From JAWXCE01 sp034440495 (GTDB lineage: Bacteria > Pseudomonadota > Alphaproteobacteria > Rhizobiales > Rhodomicrobiaceae), in NCBI GenBank assembly GCA_034440495.1, contig JAWXCE010000033.1, positions 4,855 through 68,854 on the forward strand: a stretch of DNA of 64,000 nucleotides, given 5' to 3'. A program made the translations under genes and the position numbers. The notes below the pieces were generated by a model that was given only the letters and a program-made list of their open reading frames with translations, had not been told where the DNA came from and searched no databases. Below are positions 35,252 to 44,464 of the stretch, piece after piece. Position 1 is the stretch's first letter. Each line of letters begins with the position of its first letter.

Positions 35252-35839
35252 ATGCGCAAAGCATCCATCGAACGTAAAACGAACGAAACCCGGGTTTCTG
35301 TTGAGATCGATCTTGACGGGACGGGCGCGGTCGACATTCACACGGGCGTGGGGTTTTTCGACCACATGCTGGAGCAGCTTTCCCGGCACTCGCTGATCGA
35401 TATCAAGCTCAAAGCCGAGGGCGATTTGCACATCGACCAGCATCATACGGTGGAGGATTGCGGCATCGCGCTTGGTCAGGCCGTGCTGAAAGCGCTGGGT
35501 GATAAAACTGGCGTTACCCGTTATGCGCACGCCTACCTGCCCATGGATGAGGCGCTCAGTCGCGTCGCAGTCGATGTTTCCGGCCGCCCATTTCTGGTGT
35601 GGAAAGTAACCTTTCCAACCGAGAAAGTCGGTGGGATGGATACGGAACTGTTTCGGGAGTGGTTTCAGGCGTTTTCGATAAACGCGGGGCTGACCGTGCA
35701 TGTTGAGAACCTTTATGGCGAAAACTCGCACCATGTTGCCGAGAGTTGTTACAAAGGGTTGGCTCGCGCGCTTCGCGCCGCAATCGAGCCAGATGCGCGT
35801 GCGCCAAACCGCATTCCCTCCACCAAGGGCGTGCTTTGA
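35252..35839 (+). CDS. hisB: Imidazoleglycerol-phosphate dehydratase
   Basis: This 195-residue monofunctional HisB carries out the sixth step of histidine synthesis. Metal-binding repeats are present: GVGFFDHMLEQLSRHS with DQHHTVEDCGIALG, and HVENLYGENSHHVAESCYKGLARALR. It is divergent from hslV over 91 bases and begins the his cluster. Confidence 0.96.
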   Translation: MRKASIERKTNETRVSVEIDLDGTGAVDIHTGVGFFDHMLEQLSRHSLIDIKLKAEGDLHIDQHHTVEDCGIALGQAVLKALGDKTGVTRYAHAYLPMDEALSRVAVDVSGRPFLVWKVTFPTEKVGGMDTELFREWFQAFSINAGLTVHVENLYGENSHHVAESCYKGLARALRAAIEPDARAPNRIPSTKGVL

Positions 35840-35872
35840 AAGCTGTGAAGCGCGGCTGAAAAGGTTGAAAAG

Positions 35873-36364
35873 ATGGTGACTTATACAGTGCATGAACCAA
35901 TGCCGCATGCGTCCGCAGTTCGCGAGCGGGCTATGAATATCGCCTTTATTAAGGAAGGCGTGTCGTGGCCCGGATTGGTCTTTGGCCTACCATGGCTGTT
36001 AGTGCGCGGTTTGTGGCTCGAATTTCTAGTGATCTTCGGGGCCGCAGTTGCGGCAGGTTCGGCGATGATGGCGCTTGGGGCATCCATTGAGACCGTTTCC
36101 TGGGGTTTTACCGCCTTGAACCTGATCATTGGCTTTGAACTTTTCAACTTGCAACGCTGGAAACTGGAGCGGCGCGGGCATGAAATGGTTGGCGTTGTCT
36201 CCGGCCGCGATATGGAAGAGTGCGAGGGCCGCTTTTTTCAAAACTGGGCGCCGCTTATGGGACATTACGCTTCCGCGGAGCCAAGGCCGCACTCTGCCGG
36301 GACGCCTGCCACTGGCAACGGTGAGCGGCAGGTGATCGGCTTTCTCACCGCCGACCGGGCATGA
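35873..36364 (+). CDS. DUF2628 membrane protein
   Basis: This 163-residue protein has two or three hydrophobic spans (FGLPWLLVRGLWLEFLVIFG, then a second hairpin) and opens VTYTVHEP, as the DUF2628 family does. In alphaproteobacteria this gene is often found between hisB and hisH, as here. The function is unknown. It sits one base before hisH. Confidence 0.78.
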   Translation: MVTYTVHEPMPHASAVRERAMNIAFIKEGVSWPGLVFGLPWLLVRGLWLEFLVIFGAAVAAGSAMMALGASIETVSWGFTALNLIIGFELFNLQRWKLERRGHEMVGVVSGRDMEECEGRFFQNWAPLMGHYASAEPRPHSAGTPATGNGERQVIGFLTADRA

Positions 36365-36365
36365 C

Positions 36366-37028
36366 ATGACGGTCGCCATTATCGACTATGGCTCCGGCAA
36401 CTTGCACTCTGCTGTAAAGGCGTTCGAACGCGCATCCTCTGAAAGCGGTGCTTGCGCGCAAATTTCCCTGACCTCCGACCCTGACATGGTGCGCGGAGCG
36501 GAGCGGATCGTGCTGCCAGGAGTAGGCGCTTTTGCGGATTGCTTTACTGGCCTCAGCGCGATTGACGGCATGCTCGATGCGCTTAACGAGAGCGTGCGTG
36601 TCGATGGCAAACCATTTCTCGGTATTTGCGTGGGCATGCAACTCCTAGCGCAACGCGGCCTTGAACACGGGGACTGGCCTGGATTGGGCTGGATCGAGGG
36701 TGAGGTGAAACTCATTTCACCGAAAGTGAGCCTTAACGGCACGCATTTAAAAATTCCGCATATGGGGTGGAATACGTTAAATGTATCGCGACCACACCCC
36801 CTTTTAGCCGGGATACCAATAGGCGACGACGGGCTACACGCCTATTTCGTTCACTCATATCACTTTATTACCCATAGCGCGGATGACATGATCGCCGAAA
36901 CAGACTATGGCGGTTTGGTAACGGCGATCGTTGGACGCGGCAATATTGCTGGCGTTCAATTTCATCCTGAGAAAAGCCAGCGTCTTGGTCTTAAGCTGAT
37001 CGAAAATTTCCTGCGGTGGCGGCCTTGA
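36366..37028 (+). CDS. hisH: Imidazole glycerol phosphate synthase, glutaminase subunit
   Basis: This 220-residue class I glutamine amidotransferase feeds ammonia to HisF. The nucleophile Cys is in LGICVGMQLL, and the His-x-Glu pair is in QFHPEKS; it opens VAIIDYGSGNL. Its 3' end overlaps an antisense gene by 38 bases. Confidence 0.95.
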   Translation: MTVAIIDYGSGNLHSAVKAFERASSESGACAQISLTSDPDMVRGAERIVLPGVGAFADCFTGLSAIDGMLDALNESVRVDGKPFLGICVGMQLLAQRGLEHGDWPGLGWIEGEVKLISPKVSLNGTHLKIPHMGWNTLNVSRPHPLLAGIPIGDDGLHAYFVHSYHFITHSADDMIAETDYGGLVTAIVGRGNIAGVQFHPEKSQRLGLKLIENFLRWRP

Positions 37029-37365
37029 GCATGCGCGAGCCGGGTTTGGAATCATGCAAAACGCTTGAGAGCATAGCACTGCGTTTGCGCGGCTCGAAAT
37101 TAATGACATTGCGCGCGCCGGAACGTTGCAGAGCGTTAAAGCGTGCTGTGTCTTCCCCGGTCTCGCAGACGAAAAACCTGTCGCAGAAATCGACATGGGG
37201 TAGTAAGGACGCACGAATGTCATGTGCGCTTATGTTCGTGAACAGCAGCCACGCGCCGCGGTGCGGCTGTTCGCAATGTGCATCGAGGAGCTTTATCTCC
37301 CGCGCCATCGCGCTATAGTTTTCATGTGCAGGATGAAAGTCACAGGTGACAATATAGCGCCGCAT
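36991..37365 (-). CDS. Antisense Cas2/SinR-like small protein in the his cluster
   Basis: This 124-residue protein runs opposite to hisH and hisA. The ATG at 37365 has GAAGG ten bases upstream. The first 75 residues show a ferredoxin-like pattern: strand RYIVTCDF, helix ENYSAMAREIKLL, strand AWLLFTNIS, helix AHDIRASLLPHV, strand DRFFVCETG. This resembles stand-alone Cas2-fold or SinR-type proteins. No CRISPR array or cas1 is near. Function unknown. Confidence 0.5.
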   Translation of the reverse strand: MRRYIVTCDFHPAHENYSAMAREIKLLDAHCEQPHRGAWLLFTNISAHDIRASLLPHVDFCDRFFVCETGEDTARFNALQRSGARNVINFEPRKRSAMLSSVLHDSKPGSRMLKAATAGNFRSA

Positions 37366-37493
37366 TGACAAAAAACCTTCAACTGAATGATCTTTCGCTA
37401 CCAAACGCGGCACAACCAGTAGCTGTTCCAATACAGCTCAAAATGAGTCCTTAGTCCAGCATCTTATCGGCAACAGTGTGACCCAGGAACCTT

Positions 37494-38225
37494 ATGATTC
37501 TTTACCCAGCCATTGACCTTAAGGACGGCGCCTGTGTGCGGCTGAAGCGCGGTGAGATGGCCGAATCAACGATATTTAATGACAATCCCGCTTCACAAGC
37601 CGTTGAATTTGAACGGCAGGGTTTTCAATATCTGCACGTCGTAGACCTCAATGGGGCGTTCGAGGGCAAGCCTGTGAACGGCGAGGCGGTCGATGCCATC
37701 CTGGCCGCCATCAGCATTCCCATGCAGTTGGGGGGTGGCATAAGAGACATGCCCACCATAGACATGTGGCTCGAAAAGGGAGTAGCCCGTGTTATTTTAG
37801 GCACGGCGGCTGTGCATAACCCGTGGATAGTTTGGGATGCGTGCGCCGCATATCCGGGCCGGATCGTGGTGGGCATTGACGCGCGTGATGGCCGCGTTGC
37901 CGTGCAGGGGTGGGACGAGGCGAGCGACGTGACCGCGCTCGATCTGGCGAGCCGCTTTGAGGACGCAGGCGTCGCCGCCATCATCTACACCGACATCGCC
38001 CGCGACGGCATGCTGGAGGGCTTAAATCTAGACGCGACTGCAACCTTGGCGAGAGCCGTTTCGATCCCCATCATCGCGTCCGGTGGCCTGTCCGGCATGG
38101 ACGACATCCGCCGCCTCGCTAGCCCGGAGAACACGGCGATCGCCGGCGCCATCGCCGGACGCGCCCTCTACGACGGCCGCATTGACCCGGCGGAGGCCAT
38201 TGCGCTGCTGAATGTAAAGTCTTAA
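37494..38225 (+). CDS. hisA: Phosphoribosyl-formimino-AICAR ribonucleotide isomerase
   Basis: This 243-residue (beta-alpha)8 barrel isomerises ProFAR. It begins MILYPAIDLKDGACVRL, and both phosphate-binding halves are present (QLGGGIRD, ASGGLSGMDD), with catalytic Asp residues in AIDLKDG and YTDIARDGM. An AGGAA site precedes ATG 37494. The antisense gene upstream implies that it needs its own promoter. Confidence 0.96.
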   Translation: MILYPAIDLKDGACVRLKRGEMAESTIFNDNPASQAVEFERQGFQYLHVVDLNGAFEGKPVNGEAVDAILAAISIPMQLGGGIRDMPTIDMWLEKGVARVILGTAAVHNPWIVWDACAAYPGRIVVGIDARDGRVAVQGWDEASDVTALDLASRFEDAGVAAIIYTDIARDGMLEGLNLDATATLARAVSIPIIASGGLSGMDDIRRLASPENTAIAGAIAGRALYDGRIDPAEAIALLNVKS

Positions 38226-38485
38226 AGCAACTTTCGGTCGCGCAAGACTTTGAGAACTTGCGCGCGTGCGTCGTTCAGCACCTGGACGGTTTCAGGTCTA
38301 CTGAATTTCTGCGCCTGCGTTACAAGGGTGTTGAAGATTTTGTCCACGTCTTTTTCAAGCGACTCCTCCAGCTTAGGAGTGGTGGATGAGGAACCTGTCA
38401 CCATTCCCGCCAGAACTACGACGAGAACTACAAGCAGTATGATCCAAAGCACCGAGATGCCCGAGCCGTCTGAGTAATATCCCAC
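38222..38485 (-). CDS. Small membrane-anchored protein with amphipathic tail
   Basis: From GTG 38485, with GGGAG nine bases upstream, this encodes 87 residues: a short Gly/Ser head, one membrane span (VLWIILLVVLVVVLAGMV) and a charged helical tail (LEESLEKDVDKIFNTLVTQAQKF...). A longer frame to 38632 lacks such a site. It converges with hisA and overlaps it by 4 bases. No family recognised. Confidence 0.55.
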   Translation of the reverse strand: MGYYSDGSGISVLWIILLVVLVVVLAGMVTGSSSTTPKLEESLEKDVDKIFNTLVTQAQKFSRPETVQVLNDARAQVLKVLRDRKLL

Positions 38486-38619
38486 GCCGCAATTCTCCCA
38501 TGGTGCTTTGAGCCGCCTTAGAGTTAAATTTCGACTAATGTAGTGTAATATAAAATCGTTAAAAATGTATGCATCTAGACTTGCATGCGCTTTCACATCA
38601 CTGAACCCAGGATTTAACA

Positions 38620-39284
38620 ATGCCTCAGACACCCACCTCGGGCGGCGATATTACCTTTAAGCGGCTCACAAGCGCCGACAGCCCCCACTTTGACTCATTA
38701 TATGCGATTTACCTGAGGCGCTTCCGGCAAGCGAACGAAAGCCCCGCGCCGAAGTGCAGGCTATGGCGACGCATCCATCCTACTGGGTTATTTTGGCTTA
38801 CCTCGATGGCGCGGTCGTGGGCTTCAGCGCCTTATATGTGTTCGATGAACCTCCGTTCGCCCTCCTGGAATATATGGCGGTCGATGAAGCCGTGCGCGGT
38901 AGAGGTCTTGGCTCGATGCTGTTCCGGGAAAGCACGAGGGTAAGCATACAGCAAGAACAGCGGACACCCGTTGTTCTTGAAGTGGACTCAGACCGGGAGG
39001 AAAGTCCCGATCGCGAAACAAGACTACAAAGGCTCAAGTTCTATAGGCGCTTAGGGTGTTTACGTGTTGACGGACTAGATTATATATTGCCGCTAGAAAC
39101 AGGAGAAAAGCCGCCATTGATAGATTTTCTAGTTTGGCGGGAAGATGATAGGAATCACATCGAGAAAGCCATAGTAGAGGAGTATTTGCGACAAATTTAT
39201 GTAGATGTTTACGGTTGCGGTTCAGATGATAAACGGATAGCTAAGATGTTCTTTAGTGTAAGTGAGATGCCGTCATTAATTTAA
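38620..39284 (+). pseudogene. GNAT acetyltransferase, frameshifted
   Basis: Frame 1 (MPQTPTSGGDITFKRL... to ...YAIYL) is continued in another frame by EALPASERKPRAEVQAM and then a clear GNAT core (LEYMAVDEAVRGRGLGSMLF). One base is missing between 38714 and 38715, where CTN-GAG would be expected. Repair would give about 222 residues. The 3' half is richer in A and T than the flanking his genes, suggesting transfer. It lies in the insert between hisA and hisF. Confidence 0.8.
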
Positions 39285-39295
39285 GCGGAGATCAT

Positions 39296-39916
39296 ATGGA
39301 ATATTATTTTAAGGCGCTCGATCTCAATCTGCCATATAATATTATGGATACAGGAGAGGTATTTGTTCAATTTATCGCAGTTATGCTTTTGGCTTATGCT
39401 GTTGTTATATCGTCAAAATCGTTTGCAAAAACAGCGCAAGCTGTAAAGTTATCTAGCAAGGCTGTTAATATTGCTAAAGAAACACTAAAAAGTTCAGAGG
39501 ATGCATATAAAAAGCAGCTACAGTAGTCAAAATACGCAGAGCTTGATAAGCTTTACCTTGAAATTCTTCGCATTAAAATGGCTAACACGGAGTTAGGTGA
39601 CTCCAAAAACCTCCTAGATGACCCAAAGTACAAAATTTTCGCTTTCATTGTGTGGAACTTTTTAGAAAGTGTCTATGACACTTCTCAAACTGGCAAAGCT
39701 GACTGGATAGAAGATCCCGAAAACATTTGGGGCGCCTGGAAGGGCGTTGTAATGGTTGAAGGCAGGCTTCATTCGAGTTGGTTGAAAGATGCGTCTAATC
39801 AGGCTAATTTTAAGGAAGAATTTTTAAACTTCATCCGAAATAATGGAATTGTGCCCGACTTGGAAATTCTCGGAGGGCAAAATAACTGCCCCAACTTCAG
39901 GCTTAGGCATGCTTAA
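39296..39916 (+). pseudogene. Membrane/coiled-coil protein with in-frame amber stop
   Basis: One frame of 206 codons is interrupted by a single TAG at 39524-39526. Before it come a membrane span (FIAVMLLAYAVVI) and a helix SSKAVNIAKETLKSSEDAYKKQLQ; after it come SKYAELDKLYLEILRIKMAN and a globular C-terminal part. The stop follows a CAG Gln codon and looks like a CAG-to-TAG change. The DNA is distinctly AT-rich. The tail runs 8 bases into hisF. Family not recognised. Confidence 0.7.
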
Positions 39917-40709
39917 AACGCGCATCATCCCTTGCCTCGACGTGAAGGACGGGCGCGTCGTCAAGGGCGTGAATTTCGTCGATCTGCGCGACGCGGGCGA
40001 CCCGGTCGAGGCCGCCTCCGCTTATGACGCGGCAGGCGCCGACGAACTGTGCTTCCTCGACATCACCGCCAGCCACGAGGCCCGCGCCATCATTTTCGAC
40101 GTGGTGCAGCGCACGGCGGAGCGCTGTTTCATGCCGCTCACCGTTGGCGGCGGCGTGCGCAGTGTGGAGGACATCCGCGCGCTGCTGCAAGCGGGCGCCG
40201 ACAAAGTGTCGATCAACACCGCCGCTGTGAATGACCGCAGCCTGGTGGCGCGCGGGGCGGAGAAGTTCGGCGCTCAGTGCATCGTCGTTGCCATCGACGC
40301 CAAGCGTATAAGCGCGGAGGGCGCCGCGCCGCGATGGGAAATTTTCACACATGGCGGGCGCAATCCAACTGGTATCGACGCTATCGACTATGCCTGCGAG
40401 GTGGCGGCGCTGGGCGCTGGTGAAATCCTGCTTACCTCCATGGATCGCGACGGGGCCCGTAGCGGGTATGACCTGGCGCTCACGCGGGCGGTGTCCGACG
40501 CCGTGCCGATCCCGGTCATCGCCAGCGGCGGCGTTGGCAATCTGGAGCATCTGGTTGAAGGCGTATTGCATGGCGGCGCAAGCGCAGTGCTCGCCGCCTC
40601 CATCTTCCATTTCGGCGAATTCACCATCGGGGACGCAAAGCGGCGGATGCACGAGGCGGGCATCGCAGTGCGTATGGATCGGCTAGTTACGGAAAACATG
40701 GGCGCATAG
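39909..40709 (+). CDS. hisF: Imidazole glycerol phosphate synthase, cyclase subunit
   Basis: This 266-residue barrel cyclase pairs with HisH. It begins MLKTRIIPCLDVKDGRVVKGVNF, with catalytic Asp residues in CLDVKDG and LTSMDRDGARSGYD, and SGGVGN near the end. The ATG at 39909 lies inside the end of the foreign upstream gene, which therefore replaced the native upstream spacer. Confidence 0.96.
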   Translation: MLKTRIIPCLDVKDGRVVKGVNFVDLRDAGDPVEAASAYDAAGADELCFLDITASHEARAIIFDVVQRTAERCFMPLTVGGGVRSVEDIRALLQAGADKVSINTAAVNDRSLVARGAEKFGAQCIVVAIDAKRISAEGAAPRWEIFTHGGRNPTGIDAIDYACEVAALGAGEILLTSMDRDGARSGYDLALTRAVSDAVPIPVIASGGVGNLEHLVEGVLHGGASAVLAASIFHFGEFTIGDAKRRMHEAGIAVRMDRLVTENMGA

Positions 40710-40823
40710 CTCTTAAATCGTGTTGCGCCATGCGACAAATTCCGCCATTGATGCCGCACTTTACGCAGATCAGTTGATTTGCTGGAATCGCTTTCCACGA
40801 AAGCGCGACAGGAAAGCCGTCCC

Positions 40824-41156
40824 ATGACAAAACGGGACACGCTAGGCGAGCTTGCACAAACCATTCGTGAACGCCGCGTAGGCGACGCGGATAGCTCCTA
40901 CACGCGCAAACTTCTCGACGCCGGGCCTGCGCGATGCGCCAAAAAATTCGGCGAGGAGGCGGTGGAGGCTGTCATCGCCGCAATGGAGCCGGACGCCGAC
41001 GCGCTGATGTCAGAAGCCGCCGACGTGCTTTACCACCTCCTCGTTCTCCTGGAAGCCCGCGGCGTTGAACTCGACGATGTTCTGGCGAAACTTCAGGTCC
41101 GCATGGGCGTTTCCGGCCTGGCTGAAAAAGCCGCCCGTAAGACGGAGACGCTGTGA
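40824..41156 (+). CDS. hisE: Phosphoribosyl-ATP diphosphatase
   Basis: This 110-residue all-helical pyrophosphatase carries out the second step of histidine synthesis. The MazG-like metal motif is in KKFGEEAVEAVIAA and SEAADVLYHLLVLL. ATG 40824 has AGGAAA upstream. The stop overlaps coaA (TGATG). Confidence 0.93.
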   Translation: MTKRDTLGELAQTIRERRVGDADSSYTRKLLDAGPARCAKKFGEEAVEAVIAAMEPDADALMSEAADVLYHLLVLLEARGVELDDVLAKLQVRMGVSGLAEKAARKTETL

Positions 41157-42127
41157 TGCTAAAACCTGCGTCAGCGCTGGTGCGTCCGCAACTGGAGTTT
41201 TCGCCTTACAGGGTGTTCACCCGCATCGAGTGGGCAAAGCTTCGCGACGACACGCCCATGACACTGACTGAAGCCGACCTAGAGCAATTGCAAGGCGTGA
41301 TCGAGCGCATCTCCACATCCGAGGTGGTGGAAATTTACCTACCGCTCTCGCGCCTCTTGAACTTTTATGTGCGCGCCGCCCTGGCTTTGCATGCGGCTTC
41401 CTCGAAATTTCTCAGCCAGACCGAAGCCAAGCTGCCGTTCATTATCGGCATGGCAGGCAGTGTGGCGGTCGGTAAAAGCACCTCCGCCCGCGTTCTTCGG
41501 GAGCTGCTGGCGCGCTGGAATAAACATCAGAAGGTCGATCTCGTGCCAACCGACGGCTTCCTGTTGGCGAACGAAACGCTGGAGGCGCGCGGGCTAATGG
41601 GCCGCAAGGGTTTCCCCGAAAGCTACGACCAGCAGCGGCTTTTGCAATTTTTGGCTGATGTGAAGGCCGGGCGACGCGAAGTGGTGGCGCCTGTTTACTC
41701 ACATTTTGACTATGACATCATGCCGGGGCGCACCATCACCGTTGACCGGCCAGACATCCTCATCGTTGAGGGGCTAAACGTGCTGCAGCCGGCCAAGCTG
41801 CCTAAAGACGGCGACGCCATACCCTTCGTTTCCGACTTCTTCGATTTCTCGATCTACATCGACGCCGATCCGGATGTGATCGAAGATTGGTATGTGACGC
41901 GCTTCATGACGCTGTGGCGCACCGCCTTCCGCGAACCCACCGCCTATTTCCACCGCTACTCGCATATGAGCGAAACCCAAGCGCGCGAAAAAGCGCTCCA
42001 CATATGGAAAACCATCAACCTTATAAACCTGCGCAAGAACATCCTGCCAACCCGCCCGCGCGCCGATCTTATACTGAAAAAGGGCCGCGACCACTCCATC
42101 GAGCGCGTCGCCCTGCGGAAACTCTGA
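41156..42127 (+). CDS. coaA: Pantothenate kinase, type I
   Basis: This 323-residue kinase makes 4'-phosphopantothenate, the committed step to CoA. The P-loop GSVAVGKSTSA, VPTDGFLLAN, the lid region YDIMPG and FFDFSIYIDAD are as in bacterial CoaA. It is coupled to hisE, a common alphaproteobacterial order. Confidence 0.95.
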   Translation: MLKPASALVRPQLEFSPYRVFTRIEWAKLRDDTPMTLTEADLEQLQGVIERISTSEVVEIYLPLSRLLNFYVRAALALHAASSKFLSQTEAKLPFIIGMAGSVAVGKSTSARVLRELLARWNKHQKVDLVPTDGFLLANETLEARGLMGRKGFPESYDQQRLLQFLADVKAGRREVVAPVYSHFDYDIMPGRTITVDRPDILIVEGLNVLQPAKLPKDGDAIPFVSDFFDFSIYIDADPDVIEDWYVTRFMTLWRTAFREPTAYFHRYSHMSETQAREKALHIWKTINLINLRKNILPTRPRADLILKKGRDHSIERVALRKL

Positions 42128-42256
42128 GCACGCGGCTTTATGTAACGCACAGTCGGCGCCTGATTGGATAAAGCGCGCATCTGGCATACAAGTCGTGGCG
42201 ATGGGCTATGCCCGATCCGCGTAACGATGCGGCTCGCTATCCAAGAAGGAGGCCAC

Positions 42257-42703
42257 GTGCTTACGAACAAAGCAAAATATGGTCTCAAGGCCCTTTTGCA
42301 TATGGCGACGCTACCACCTGGCGAAAGCGCGCTCGGCGCTAAAATCGCTGTTGAAAATGCTATTCCTAAAAAGTTTCTGGACACCATCCTTCTTGATTTG
42401 CGCAACGCGGGCCTTGTGCGCACCAAAAAAGGGCCAGGCGGCGGCTACGCCCTTCGGCGGTCGCCCAGCGATATAAAGGTAGGCGACATCGTGCGTGCGC
42501 TTGACGGGCCTCTGGCGCCCATCGGCTGCGCGAGCCGCAACGCCTATTCGCCTTGCATCGACTGCGCCGAGCCGAAAAGTTGCGCTGTCCGCATAGCCAT
42601 GATGCGGGTACGTGACGCCACCGCAGAGGTGCTGGATAATCTAACACTAGCGCAGATGGCGGATTTCGGCGACGGGCAGCGTCAGTTTGCATTGTGCATC
42701 TGA
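42257..42703 (+). CDS. Rrf2-family regulator with cysteine cluster
   Basis: This 148-residue winged-helix regulator begins at GTG 42257 with AAGGAGG upstream. LTNKAKYGLKALLHMA and the wing KKGPGGGYALRRSP are typical. Four cysteines in IGCASRNAYSPCIDCAEPKSC could hold an iron-sulfur cluster, though the spacing differs from IscR. Candidate inputs are iron, redox or NO. Targets are unknown. Confidence 0.85.
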   Translation: MLTNKAKYGLKALLHMATLPPGESALGAKIAVENAIPKKFLDTILLDLRNAGLVRTKKGPGGGYALRRSPSDIKVGDIVRALDGPLAPIGCASRNAYSPCIDCAEPKSCAVRIAMMRVRDATAEVLDNLTLAQMADFGDGQRQFALCI

Positions 42704-43212
42704 TTACAAGCTGATGCTATGCAGCGAATAGGACATTCATCGCCGACATTCCGAGGCTCGTGCGGATAGCATCGAAGACAACACAAGTGGGGCCGACTTG
42801 AGACACGGCGTTATAGCAATCGATTGCCTTTTCCAAGCGTGTATCTACATGCATATGACACAAGCGGACTCTAGATGGAACGGTTGACAAAAATATCCAT
42901 TTTGCCAACATTAACCCAGTCAGGTGTTAATATACCGCTGATAACCGTGTTTGAAATGTCACGGTTATTGCAGGTTTTTTGACAGCGGTTGCACATTTAT
43001 TAGTAGCTGTATTGGTGGTGTATTCGTAACAAATACGACAAATCATCCGGTTTAGAATCAAACATTATCGAAGCACTTGCAAAACAGCTTATACACGTCG
43101 TCAAAAGTGTGGTCATAAATCAGCAACATTGCCGCCTTCGTAAGGTTGCATCCATCCAAGACGCATAGCTATATGTATCTATCTACAAATCCCTTTAGGA
43201 GTTAGAGCCGGA
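42704..43212. promoter_or_regulatory. 509-base AT-rich intergenic region with stem-loop
   Basis: No convincing gene is present. It holds a perfect 9-bp inverted repeat ATAACCGTG (42941-42949) / CACGGTTAT (42960-42968) with a 10-base loop, followed by TTGCAGG and TTTTTT; this could be a terminator on the plus strand. TTGACA at about 42886 and several AT-rich tracts could be promoter parts for the response regulator at 43213, which itself has GGAG before its ATG. Confidence 0.4.
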
Positions 43213-43605
43213 ATGTCAACTTTACCCAACGCTGCAGTGCTGCTTTACGTTGAAGATGATTTTCTCACTCAAGATGTTATCGTTACGGCGCTTAAAGAAG
43301 CAGGTTTTGAGGTTGATATTGCCTCAAACGGCGAGGAAGCCTTGGCCAAGTTATCCAACGGCGCGGATTTTCGTGGCCTTATTACTGATATAAACCTGGG
43401 CAAAGGCCCAAACGGATGGGATGTAGCGCGGGAGGCCCGTTCACGGCAAAACAGTTTGCCTGTTGTGTATGTCAGCGGCGATAGTGACAAAGAGTGGAGT
43501 GAAAAGGGCGTGCCGCTCAGCGTAATGATAGCTAAGCCGTTTGCCCCAGCTCAGGTAGTCGTAGCAGTGTCATCCCTGCTAGTTAAGGCAGACACGCAGA
43601 TTTAG
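43213..43605 (+). CDS. Single-domain response regulator
   Basis: This 130-residue receiver domain has no output domain. The acidic pair is in LLYVEDDF, the phospho-acceptor Asp59 in LITDINLG, the conserved Thr/Ser in YVSGDSD and the Lys in IAKPFAP. No kinase is adjacent. A long AT-rich leader precedes it. Stand-alone receivers often act as phosphate shuttles or bind proteins directly. Confidence 0.87.
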   Translation: MSTLPNAAVLLYVEDDFLTQDVIVTALKEAGFEVDIASNGEEALAKLSNGADFRGLITDINLGKGPNGWDVAREARSRQNSLPVVYVSGDSDKEWSEKGVPLSVMIAKPFAPAQVVVAVSSLLVKADTQI

Positions 43606-43885
43606 ATTTCACTTGCTGCTTGTCACGCGCTATAGCAATCGCCCCCCATTTGTCACTGAATTACCGAGGCGCCAGATCCGCAGTTTACGGTGCGCCCTTC
43701 AGTGCGTGGATGCAGATTGTGAACACGTCCGATAAACGTGTAGACGGTTGGCACGACAAATAGCGTAATGTGTTGCTGTAACGGAAAACTAACGTTTAAG
43801 TTCCTGTTAAACAGCCGCCGATATCAATGTGATAATCCTGCCCCAGCCACCGGGCTGGACGTCGGTCTTGCTACGCAAGTTGATT

Positions 43886-44358
43886 TCACACTTCGATTTG
43901 TGCCCCGATTTGATTACCTGTTCGGCGGAATGCAGAAGAAGTCTGCCGCGTTGCGGGAGTTTTTGGTGAGAAACACGAATATTGGGTCCTCTCACGCGGC
44001 TAGGTCTGGGGGGTGATGAGCCTAAGGTACCTCGCGTCCGATGAAATACGAAATATCCGTTTCATCGAAGGCACAACCGAACTGGTCTTTATATTTAAGC
44101 AACTGCTTTGGCACATCGAGCGTTTCTGCAAACCCGAAGTGAAGCGTAACGCGATGGAAACCCCGTTCCAGTTTCTTCGCCTGAACCCTCCGTTTTCCAC
44201 GCACCGATGGTACGCGCTTTAAGACAAGGGTCACAAGCACGACGGTCTTTCTCGGAAGGCATAAAGCGGACTGGTCCCGATATCGCTATAAACGATGCCC
44301 AGCGCGCCTATTATCCCGCCCGCGTGAGAACTTTTCCCGTGGGTTGTTTGGATTGCAT
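43886..44358 (-). pseudogene. kup: kup potassium transporter relic, N and C ends joined
   Basis: On the minus strand, from an ATG at 44358, a short leader leads with a shift into GIIGALGIVYSDIGTSPLYAFRE, the start of Kup. About 25 codons later comes the Kup C-terminal domain: RVQAKKLERGFHRVTLHFGFAETLDVP and FDETDISYFIGRE, then SRNAADFFCIPPNR and, after another shift, the end IGAQIEV. The entire membrane core of some 450 residues is missing. Stops and frameshifts occur throughout. It is a clear decayed relic. Confidence 0.85.
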
Positions 44359-44464
44359 AGCTATCACGGCCATTTAGATTTCCATTTCTTGGACGATATC
44401 ACTGGCCGAGCTTTGTTACCGTACTATCGCAGCCGTCTTAAGAAATGGAAACTGGCGTTTATTT

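Noticed and set aside
42717..42911. 64-codon minus-strand frame after the Rrf2 gene
   Set aside because: No ribosome site, no family likeness and irregular composition within an AT-rich leader.
43768..44016. 82-codon plus-strand frame
   Set aside because: It is antisense to the kup relic, which explains the sequence.
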